From contig JAEDFN010000013.1 of the NCBI GenBank assembly GCA_016292775.1, positions 1 through 38,675 on the forward strand: a stretch of 38,675 bases of DNA, given 5' to 3'. Shown here piece by piece: positions 22,292 to 29,847 of this stretch (the first letter of the stretch is position 1; each line of letters opens with the position of its first letter). The translations under genes were made by a program, and so were the position numbers. A model generated the notes under the pieces. The model made no database searches. It had not been told where the DNA came from and worked only from the letters and a program-made list of their open reading frames with translations. The stretch comes from Paludibacteraceae bacterium (GTDB taxonomy: Bacteria; Bacteroidota; Bacteroidia; Bacteroidales; Paludibacteraceae).

Positions 22292-23515
22292 ATGATATAT
22301 ATTTATAATTTTGCTTTATGGCTCTATAAAATAGCTATTCGTTTTGCCGCCTGCTTTAATGCAAAAGCGAGGTCTATGTATAATGGGTGGAATGAGGCTT
22401 TTGCTAAAGTAGAATCTCTTAAAAATGAGGATGTTATATGGGTTCATGCGGCGTCGCTCGGCGAATTTGAGCAGGGGCGACCTCTAATGGATAGAATACG
22501 TAAATTTCATCCGGAATATAAGATATTACTTACTTTTTTCTCCCCTTCGGGCTATGAGGTGCGGAAGAATTATCCGGGAGCCGATGTCGTGACATATCTC
22601 CCTATCGATACTCCCAAAAATGTGACTGCTTTTATCTCGGCAGTAAAGCCTAAAAAGGTCTTTTTTGTGAAATACGAATTCTGGTTGAATTACCTGAATA
22701 CCCTGCGTAAATGTGGGGTGGAGACCTATATTATCTCTGCTATATTTCGCGAAAAGCAGGTCTTCTTTGCTTGGTATGGCGAAATTTTCCGCCGTGCTCT
22801 TATGGCGTTTCGTTGTCTGTATTTGCAGAATAATAAGTCGGAAGAGCTGCTTCAGATTATCGATATCAACAGCACTAAGGTGGTGGGAGACACCCGTTTC
22901 GACCGTGTTGCCGACATTGCCGCACAAGCCAAAAAGCTCCCTATCCTCGACGCGTTTGCAAAAAATAACGACCTCCTCGTTGTGGGTAGTTCTTGGCAAC
23001 CCGATGAGGAAATCCTTTTCGATTATATAAATAATATGCCGGAGGGCAGAAAGGTGGTTATTGCTCCTCACCATGTAGAGCATCTCCGTATCAAGTTTCT
23101 TACCGATCGCCTTACTTGTAATTACGCTTTGTATACAGAAACGAATCCGGAAGCGGTGGTGAATGCCAAATGCCTAATTATCAATACTATCGGTTTGCTT
23201 TCAAGTGTTTACAGCTATGGTAAAGTGGCGTATGTAGGTGGTGGTTTTGGCGTTGCCGTGCACAATACCCTCGAGGCCGCCGTTTGGGGAATGCCGGTGG
23301 TTTTCGGACCTAATTTCCATAAATTCAATGAGATAATTGAATTGATAGCTTGCCATGCTGCTACTCCTATTAATAGCAAAATAGAGTGTGAAGCTGCTTT
23401 GGATTATTATTTCGATAACCCTACTGATGCGGGAATTGCCGCCAAGAATTATGTTATGTCGCATATCGGGGCTACCGATATTATTTATCACGACGTGTTT
23501 GGAGATAATTGCTGA
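22292..23515 (+). CDS. waaA: 3-deoxy-D-manno-octulosonic acid (Kdo) transferase
   Basis: The protein has 407 residues from the ATG at 22292; an in-frame ATG at 22262 would add ten residues of poor character before MIYIYNFALWLYK, so the later start is preferred. It transfers Kdo from CMP-Kdo to lipid A precursor at the inner membrane. Evidence is the WVHAASLGEFEQGRPLM segment at about 53-70, FVKYEFWLNYL near 127, the GDTRFDRV motif near 207, GSSWQPDEE starting the C-terminal GT-B domain, IAPHH, and YVGGGFGVAVHNTLEAAVWG with PVVFGPN. A short N-terminal hydrophobic segment anchors it. Length and order of motifs are normal. It begins the housekeeping block after the accessory region. Confidence 0.93.
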   Translation: MIYIYNFALWLYKIAIRFAACFNAKARSMYNGWNEAFAKVESLKNEDVIWVHAASLGEFEQGRPLMDRIRKFHPEYKILLTFFSPSGYEVRKNYPGADVVTYLPIDTPKNVTAFISAVKPKKVFFVKYEFWLNYLNTLRKCGVETYIISAIFREKQVFFAWYGEIFRRALMAFRCLYLQNNKSEELLQIIDINSTKVVGDTRFDRVADIAAQAKKLPILDAFAKNNDLLVVGSSWQPDEEILFDYINNMPEGRKVVIAPHHVEHLRIKFLTDRLTCNYALYTETNPEAVVNAKCLIINTIGLLSSVYSYGKVAYVGGGFGVAVHNTLEAAVWGMPVVFGPNFHKFNEIIELIACHAATPINSKIECEAALDYYFDNPTDAGIAAKNYVMSHIGATDIIYHDVFGDNC

Positions 23516-23700
23516 TTCGGATGGCGGGTATAAGCCCTCTAATGGCGAGATAACCATAGAGGTCCACGACCTCAAAGTAAGAGTTCAGTACCGGAGGATA
23601 AGCCCTCTGGCCGAATAAGAATTCCACCGAAGAATGTAGCATCTATTGGCGATAATTCGTGCTTTTATTGATTTTTTGAAAAATTTAAAAATAACTATAT

Positions 23701-25059
23701 ATGACAAAACCTTCTATCCCAAAGGGTACTCGCGATTTTTCGCCGGAAGAGATGGCGAAACGCAACTATATTTTTGATACTATTCGTTCCGTTTTTTACA
23801 CTTACGGTTTTAAACAGATAGAGACTCCTTCGCTCGAAAATCTCACTACGCTGATGGGTAAATATGGCGAGGAGGGCGACAAACTCCTTTTTAAAGTGCT
23901 GAATTCAGGCGATTGGACTGCGAAGTTAAATGATGAGGATTTGCTCTCTCGCAACAGCATCCGCCTTACTAATATGATAAGTGAAAAGGGCCTTCGTTAC
24001 GACCTTACCGTGCCTTTTGCCCGCTATGTTGTGCAACACCGTGATGAGATTACTTTCCCTTTCAAGAGATTTCAAATACAGCCTGTGTGGCGTGCCGACC
24101 GTCCTCAAAAAGGGCGTTACCGCGAATTCTTCCAATGTGATGCCGATGTTGTAGGCTCCGACTCCCTAATCTACGAGGCGGAATGTATAGAGATGATTGA
24201 CAGGGCGTTTGCAAAATTCGGTATCGATGTGGTGGTGAAGATTAACAACCGTAAAATCCTTGCCGGTCTCGCCGAATGGATAAATGCCGCAGATAAAATT
24301 ATCGATATCACTGTGGCTATTGACAAACTCGATAAAATAGGCCTCGACAATGTAAATAAAGAGCTCGAAGAGAAGGGCCTCGCCGCTGATGCTATTCAAA
24401 AACTGCAACCTATCCTCCTCCTCGAGGGCTCTAATGCCGAGAAAATAAATGTCCTTAAAGAGGTGCTTAAAGATAGTGAAGTGGCTCAAAAGGGTATTGC
24501 AGAGCTCGAAGAGGTGTTCGGTTATCTTGCTGATAGTGACATACAATGCGGAGTGGAACTCGACCTTACCCTCGCCCGCGGATTGAATTACTATACCGGA
24601 GCAATACTCGAAGTTAAGGCTCTCGGCGTGGAGATGGGATCTATCTCCGGTGGCGGTAGATATGATAACCTCACCGGTATTTTCGGCCTTCCGGGCGTTT
24701 CCGGTGTCGGCTTCTCTTTCGGCGCCGACCGTATCTATGATGTGCTTACAATGCTCGATAAATTCCCGAAAAATGCGTCTCAAGGTACTAAAATTCTGCT
24801 AACCTATTTCGATAAAGAGGGGCAAGACTTCTGCCGTAATAAGGTGCGTATCCTTCGCCGTGCCGGTATCCCTGCCGAAATTTATCCCGAAATTACGAAA
24901 TTTAAAAAACAGATGTCGTATGCCAATGCTTGCAATATCCCTTTCGTAGCTATTGCCGGCGAAACCGAATTGGCTGCTAATGCGTTGATGCTGAAAGATA
25001 TGGAGACGGGAGAACAGCAACTACTCTCTGTGGAACAAATTATTGATAAAATTAAATAG
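23701..25059 (+). CDS. hisS: Histidine-tRNA ligase
   Basis: The protein has 452 residues. It charges tRNA-His with histidine in the cytoplasm. Class II synthetase motifs are clear: PKGTRDFSPEE at the start, FKRFQIQPVWRADRPQKGRY and FFQCDADVVG (motif 2 region), LARGLNYYTGAILEV (histidine-binding loop), GGRYDNL and GVGFSFGADRIYDVL (motif 3). The C-terminal anticodon-binding domain starts about 360. It is somewhat longer than the E. coli enzyme, as is usual in Bacteroidota. The 20-nt gap to the next gene suggests co-transcription with DUF4954 and recF. Confidence 0.96.
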   Translation: MTKPSIPKGTRDFSPEEMAKRNYIFDTIRSVFYTYGFKQIETPSLENLTTLMGKYGEEGDKLLFKVLNSGDWTAKLNDEDLLSRNSIRLTNMISEKGLRYDLTVPFARYVVQHRDEITFPFKRFQIQPVWRADRPQKGRYREFFQCDADVVGSDSLIYEAECIEMIDRAFAKFGIDVVVKINNRKILAGLAEWINAADKIIDITVAIDKLDKIGLDNVNKELEEKGLAADAIQKLQPILLLEGSNAEKINVLKEVLKDSEVAQKGIAELEEVFGYLADSDIQCGVELDLTLARGLNYYTGAILEVKALGVEMGSISGGGRYDNLTGIFGLPGVSGVGFSFGADRIYDVLTMLDKFPKNASQGTKILLTYFDKEGQDFCRNKVRILRRAGIPAEIYPEITKFKKQMSYANACNIPFVAIAGETELAANALMLKDMETGEQQLLSVEQIIDKIK

Positions 25060-25079
25060 CATTAAAATACTCTATTAAA

Positions 25080-27062
25080 ATGATGTATAGACAATTAAAT
25101 GAATCAGAGAAGGAGGTATTGATAAAAAACGGATGCTCTGCCGATAATTGGGAGAATATCCGTGTAAAAGAGGATTTTAACCCCGCTTATGTGAAGAATG
25201 TGGAGTTTTCCGGCAATATCTCTCTCGGTACTTTTACCCGTGATTTTGACCAAGCAGGCGGGTTTAAAGTCCATTCCGGAATTTTTGATGTAAGACTGCA
25301 TAATGTGTCGGTGGGCGATGATTGTTATATCCATTCCGTACACAATTATATTGCAAATTATAATATCTCTAACGACGTATTTATCGAAAATACAAACCTT
25401 ATCGTTGTCGACGGGGAGTCTACTTTCGGTAATGGTGTGCGCGTGCCGGTGATGAACGAAACCGGTGGTAGAGAGGTCCCTATTTACGACTACCTTTGTG
25501 CCCCGTTGGCATACATCCTTACAATGTATCGCCATGATACCGAGCTCGTTGAAAAACTCGAAGAGATGATAAATGTTTATACCGAAAAGCAAAAAAGCTC
25601 TGTAGGATATATCGGTTGCAATGTAAAGATTGTCAACTGCGGCTCGATAAAAAATGTGCGTATCGGCGATTATGCTACCCTGGGCGGTGTGTCGAAACTC
25701 AATAATGGCTCGATAAATTCGAATCGTTATGCACCGGTGCATATCGGCTCGGGTGTGAAGTGTAACGATTTCATCCTCTGCTCCGGAGTGGATATCACCG
25801 ACTCCACCCTCGTCAGTTGCTGCTTTGTGGGGCAAGGCACTGTTATGGGTAAGCACTATTCCGCTCTCGACTCGCTCTTCTTTGCAAACTGCCAAGGCTT
25901 TCATGGTGAGGCTACCTCTATTTTTGCAGGCCCTTATACCGTTTCTCACCATAAATCAAGTCTCCTTATTGCCGGTATGTTCTCCTTCCTCAATGCAGGG
26001 TCGGGATCAAACCAGAGCAACCACATGTATAAATTAGGACCTATCCACCAAGGTATGGTGGAGCGTGGTAGTAAAACCACGAGCGACTCTTACCTGCTTT
26101 GGCCTGCACGTATCGGCGCTTTTACCCTCGTTATGGGGCGACATACAAAACATTCCGATACTGCATCTCTCCCTTTTTCTTATCTTATCGAAAATGCTAC
26201 GGAGAGTTACCTCGTGCCGGCTGTCAATTTGCGTAGCGTAGGCACCATACGCGATGCTCAAAAATGGCCTAAACGTGATAACAGAAAAGACCCCGTTCGC
26301 CTCGACCCTATTAATTTCAACCTCCTTAGCCCTTATACTATTCAAAAAATGTATACCGGCATCGACGTGCTTCGTAATATTCAATCCCTTGCCGGTGCAA
26401 ACAACGAGATTTACTCTTATCAAAATTGCTATATCCGTGCATCAAACCTCACGAAAGGTATTGAGCTCTACCGCATTGCAATAATGAAATTTATGGGTAA
26501 CTCCGTTATTTCGCGCATCGGCCGCAAACCTCTCTCTTCGGTGGATGAGTTACGCAAGCGTCTGATGCCGACAACAAAAGCAGGTAGTGGCGAATGGGTG
26601 GATTTGAGCGGACTTATTGCACCGAAAACCGTTATCGACGATTTTATTGTCAAAATTAAAAAAAATAAATTTACTGCCGACGAAATTTATTATCGTTTCG
26701 CCTATATCCACGAAAACTATTATGATTATGAGTGGACTTGGGCGTATAAAAAAATGCTCGACTACCTCGGAAAGGGTATTGATGATGTCACTGTTGAAGA
26801 TATTATCATGATAATAACCGAGTGGAAAGCCGCCGTTACTACTCTCGATAAAATGCTCTATAATGATGCCCGTAAGGAGTTTAATCTTAACTCTAAAACA
26901 GGCTTTGGCGTGGATGGCGACGATGTAGTAAAAAGTATGGATTTCGAAAAGGTGCGCGGTTCGTTCGAAAAAAATCAATTCGTTCAAGAGTGTATGAACC
27001 ATATCGAGCGTAAATCCGCATTGGCAAAAGAAACTATCGACCTTCTTAAAAATATTAAATAG
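25080..27062 (+). CDS. DUF4954 family protein with left-handed beta-helix (hexapeptide-like) region
   Basis: The protein has 660 residues. Residues about 40-330 contain many short Val/Ile-led hexapeptide-like turns (VSVGDDCYIHS, IGDYATLGGVSKLNNGSI, DSTLVSCCFVGQGTVMG), as in acyltransferase or nucleotidyltransferase beta-helices. The rest is helical and rich in conserved aromatic residues (ENYYDYEWTWAYKKML). The whole matches what I know of Bacteroidota DUF4954 proteins, whose activity is unknown; a sugar- or acyl-transferase-like role is suggested only by the beta-helix. It has no signal peptide, so is probably cytoplasmic. It lies 20 nt after hisS and 4 nt before recF. Confidence 0.85.
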   Translation: MMYRQLNESEKEVLIKNGCSADNWENIRVKEDFNPAYVKNVEFSGNISLGTFTRDFDQAGGFKVHSGIFDVRLHNVSVGDDCYIHSVHNYIANYNISNDVFIENTNLIVVDGESTFGNGVRVPVMNETGGREVPIYDYLCAPLAYILTMYRHDTELVEKLEEMINVYTEKQKSSVGYIGCNVKIVNCGSIKNVRIGDYATLGGVSKLNNGSINSNRYAPVHIGSGVKCNDFILCSGVDITDSTLVSCCFVGQGTVMGKHYSALDSLFFANCQGFHGEATSIFAGPYTVSHHKSSLLIAGMFSFLNAGSGSNQSNHMYKLGPIHQGMVERGSKTTSDSYLLWPARIGAFTLVMGRHTKHSDTASLPFSYLIENATESYLVPAVNLRSVGTIRDAQKWPKRDNRKDPVRLDPINFNLLSPYTIQKMYTGIDVLRNIQSLAGANNEIYSYQNCYIRASNLTKGIELYRIAIMKFMGNSVISRIGRKPLSSVDELRKRLMPTTKAGSGEWVDLSGLIAPKTVIDDFIVKIKKNKFTADEIYYRFAYIHENYYDYEWTWAYKKMLDYLGKGIDDVTVEDIIMIITEWKAAVTTLDKMLYNDARKEFNLNSKTGFGVDGDDVVKSMDFEKVRGSFEKNQFVQECMNHIERKSALAKETIDLLKNIK

Positions 27063-27066
27063 CTAT

Positions 27067-28170
27067 ATGTATCTATCTCATCTATCGTGTATTAATTATA
27101 GAAATATCCGAGAATGTGACCTTACTTTTTCCGAGAAATTCAACTGTTTTCTCGGGGATAATGGCATGGGGAAAACCAATCTTCTCGATGCCATCTATTA
27201 CCTCTCATTCACAAAAAGTCACCTCTCGGCAATCGACTCTCAGCTTATTAATCACGATGGGGAGTTCTTTATGATACAGGGCAACTATATGCGTAATATG
27301 CAGGAAGAGACAATAATGGCAGCGGTAAAACGTCGCGCCAAGAAGCAGTTTAAGCGCAACAAGAAGGAGTATAGCCGCCTCTCCGACCATATCGGTCTTA
27401 TCCCTGCAGTGCTCGTTTCTCCCGATGATAACTACCTTATTCAAGAGGGTAGTGACGAGCGCAGAAGATTTATGGATATCGTTATCTCTCAATATGATAA
27501 GGATTATCTACATACCGTGATGCGATATAATCAAGCCCTTCAGAGCCGAAATGCTTTGCTTAAAGCCGATGTTATGCCCGATGCCGAAATGCTCGATATC
27601 TACGAGATGCAGATGGCGCATGAAGCGGATTATATATATAAAAAGAGATGTGAGTTCGTTGCTGAATTCACACCTCTTTTTAAGGATTTCTATGCTAAAA
27701 TTTCCGGCGGTCGTGAAGAGGTGGATTTGAAATATACCTCACATAACGAGCAAGGCGATTTGAAACCTCTTCTTGTAGAGTGCCGTAATCGTGATTTTGC
27801 TATAGGTTATACCACACGAGGCTCTCACAAAGATGATTTACAGATGCTCCTCGATGGCTTCCCTATCAAGCGCACAGGGTCGCAAGGGCAGAATAAAAGC
27901 TATATCGTGGCTATGAAACTTGCCCAATATATCTATTTGAAAAAAGCTACCGGCGTATCCCCTCTGCTCCTTTTAGATGATATCTTCGACCGTCTTGACT
28001 CCTCCCGTGTGGAGAATATCATCAAAGTGGTATCTTCGTCGGACTTCGGCCAAATTTTTATCACCGATACAAATCGTAATTATACCGATAGTCTTATATC
28101 AAAAATAGCGGCAAAAGCCGCTATCTATACTATTTCTGAGGGCGTTGTTTCCGCTCTTCAGCCATTTTAG
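27067..28170 (+). CDS. recF: DNA replication/repair ATPase RecF
   Basis: The protein has 367 residues. This SMC-like ATPase loads RecA at gaps together with RecO and RecR. Walker A is GDNGMGKTN at about 30-38, with LLDAIYYLSFTKSH after it. The signature motif is in KRTGSQGQNKSYIVAMKLAQ, and Walker B/D-loop is LLLLDDIFDRLDSSR. The N-terminal YLSHLSCINYRNI strand is typical. Its 3' end overlaps the convergent hydrogenase gene by 41 bp, with no terminator between them. Closely spaced after DUF4954 (4 nt), so probably in the hisS transcript. Confidence 0.95.
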   Translation: MYLSHLSCINYRNIRECDLTFSEKFNCFLGDNGMGKTNLLDAIYYLSFTKSHLSAIDSQLINHDGEFFMIQGNYMRNMQEETIMAAVKRRAKKQFKRNKKEYSRLSDHIGLIPAVLVSPDDNYLIQEGSDERRRFMDIVISQYDKDYLHTVMRYNQALQSRNALLKADVMPDAEMLDIYEMQMAHEADYIYKKRCEFVAEFTPLFKDFYAKISGGREEVDLKYTSHNEQGDLKPLLVECRNRDFAIGYTTRGSHKDDLQMLLDGFPIKRTGSQGQNKSYIVAMKLAQYIYLKKATGVSPLLLLDDIFDRLDSSRVENIIKVVSSSDFGQIFITDTNRNYTDSLISKIAAKAAIYTISEGVVSALQPF

Positions 28171-29599
28171 CCAACTCTTTATTATATACTCGCTGTGCTG
28201 TGGCTTTGTCGATATGCGTACAAGGACCTGTTACACATCCGCCTTCACATGCCATCACTTCGATGAATTGACTCGGGCATTTACCTGTCTTGGCAAAGCC
28301 TTTGAGTAGGGCTATGTTCTTCTTATTCAAGTTGCTGAGGAGCATAGCGTTGATATCTTGTCGGTTGTAAAGCACTTTTACCGCATTACTTACACCGCCG
28401 GTTTGTCCGTAACCGTGGCTCTCTACGTATGCCTCTTCCTCTATATGCCATGGTGTTACTTGGTCGAGCTTGATTTCAAGACCGTCGAAAATAGATCCAA
28501 GCTCCTCGAAAGTCATCACATAGTCAACAGTCTCTGTATACTCAGCCTCTTTGCGTTTTGCAATACATGGTCCGATAAATACTACTTTCGCATCAGGGAA
28601 TTTCTTCTTGGCAATCTCGGCGGCATAGTACATAGGGGAGCGAGTGCTAGAGACGTATTTCTCTATTTCCGGTACGTGTTTCCTTACAAGTTGTATGTAA
28701 GAAGGGCAGCATGAGGTGGTCATAAAAGGTTGTCCCTCTTCGAGTTTCTCTATTAACTCGGCACCCTCGCGGCGGGATGTCTCGTCAGCACCAAGGGCTA
28801 CTTCCATCACTTCGTCAAAACCTACCTCTTTCAATGCTCCGTAGAGATTCTCAAGGGTGGTGCCGAATTGTGAAAGTATCGCAGGGGCTACTATTGCCAC
28901 CATCTTTTGTTCCGGATTCTTGATATTTTGTAGCACGTCGAATACTTGTGAAATTTCGAAAATGGCTCCGAAAGGACATGCGTTGATACATTTTCCACAA
29001 TAAATACATTTGCTCTCATCGATATGCTCTACTCCATATTCGTCTTTGGAAATAGCTTTCACAGGGCATACCTCTTCGCAAGGTATCGGTACGTAGATAA
29101 TTGCGTGATAAGGGCAACTTTGATGACAAATACCGCAAGATACACAAAGGTCGTGGTTGATTTCCGCTTGTCCGTTCGGCTTGAAATTAATAGCGTTTTT
29201 CGGACAGTTCATATAGCAACTGCGTGCCACACATCCGCGACATAGGTTCGAAATCTCGTAATTTACTTGTACACAACTGGAGCATGCCTCGTCCATCACA
29301 CACATTATATTCTTTTTCGTGCGCTCTTTTCTTTCCAATGCCCCTTTGGCATAGTATGACAGTGGTGTTAATTCGTCGGTCTCGTCAGACATGTCGTAAC
29401 CGAGTAGTGGAAACATCTTGTATTTCCATACGGCACGCTCTTTATGTACACAACAACGTCCTCTTACTTTTGACTGACGTGGGGTTAATTTAATTGGTAA
29501 ATGGTCTATGTCTTCTACAAGACTATTCTCTTTCCAGAGTTTTACCAGCTTTGCCAACAAGCCGTGGCGAACAATCATCACATTGTTAGTAAATGCCAT
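28130..29599 (-). CDS. Monomeric [FeFe]-hydrogenase-like protein (group B type)
   Basis: The protein has 489 residues. The N-terminal half holds Cys-rich iron-sulfur segments: CSSC..CRGCVARSCYMNC (about 106-132), CVSCGICHQSC (152-162) and CIYCGKCINAC (198-208). The C-terminal half carries the three H-cluster motifs: L1 TSCCPS at about 295-300, L2 GPCIAK at 344-349 and L3 EVMACEGGC at 447-455. It therefore probably binds an H-cluster and oxidises or forms H2, or senses it, in the cytoplasm. L2 lacks the MPC methionine of well-studied enzymes, and L3 continues VTGPCTH rather than GGG, as in less-studied group B relatives. It is a single gene with its own promoter. No maturation genes (hydEFG) are in the window. 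Confidence 0.88.
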   Translation of the reverse strand: MAFTNNVMIVRHGLLAKLVKLWKENSLVEDIDHLPIKLTPRQSKVRGRCCVHKERAVWKYKMFPLLGYDMSDETDELTPLSYYAKGALERKERTKKNIMCVMDEACSSCVQVNYEISNLCRGCVARSCYMNCPKNAINFKPNGQAEINHDLCVSCGICHQSCPYHAIIYVPIPCEEVCPVKAISKDEYGVEHIDESKCIYCGKCINACPFGAIFEISQVFDVLQNIKNPEQKMVAIVAPAILSQFGTTLENLYGALKEVGFDEVMEVALGADETSRREGAELIEKLEEGQPFMTTSCCPSYIQLVRKHVPEIEKYVSSTRSPMYYAAEIAKKKFPDAKVVFIGPCIAKRKEAEYTETVDYVMTFEELGSIFDGLEIKLDQVTPWHIEEEAYVESHGYGQTGGVSNAVKVLYNRQDINAMLLSNLNKKNIALLKGFAKTGKCPSQFIEVMACEGGCVTGPCTHIDKATAQRVYNKELAKMAEERKQRPQK

Positions 29600-29654
29600 A
29601 ACTATAATTCTGTTGCTTTAATTTGTTGTTTTACTATTTATTGAATTTGGAGTG

Positions 29655-29684
29655 CAAAGGTACAACTTTTTTTTGTATTACAAC
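29655..29684 (-). promoter_or_regulatory. Promoter of the hydrogenase-like gene
   Basis: The minus strand has TACCTTTG at 29662-29655 with GTTG at 29684-29681 and an 18-nt spacer, about 55 nt before the ATG. It matches the Bacteroidetes form with small deviations. Confidence 0.65.
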
Positions 29685-29810
29685 TTATTTTTTTGATGCT
29701 ACTTTCATTTTGATATTATTTTTTCTCTTTGATAATCAGTGAAAAATAAAAATATCATCACTTTTTCTTTTAATTCGTTGTTTATTTCTATACCACTTGT
29801 TAATTTTTTG

Positions 29811-29818
29811 TATCTTTG
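29811..29818 (+). promoter_or_regulatory. -7 element TATCTTTG of the polA promoter
   Basis: TATCTTTG fits TAnnTTTG; the -33 region is weak. It lies 30 nt before the polA ATG and is divergent from the hydrogenase promoter. Confidence 0.65.
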
Positions 29819-29847
29819 TAGTTTAAATAATTATTTTTTATAACGCT

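Noticed and set aside
23516..23640. Repeated ATAAGCCCTCT between waaA and hisS
   Set aside because: Two 11-bp copies with no further structure or coding content; too little to call a feature.
25104..25952. Minus-strand ORF of 282 codons opposite the DUF4954 gene
   Set aside because: Antisense to a conserved coding region, composition typical of a mirror frame.
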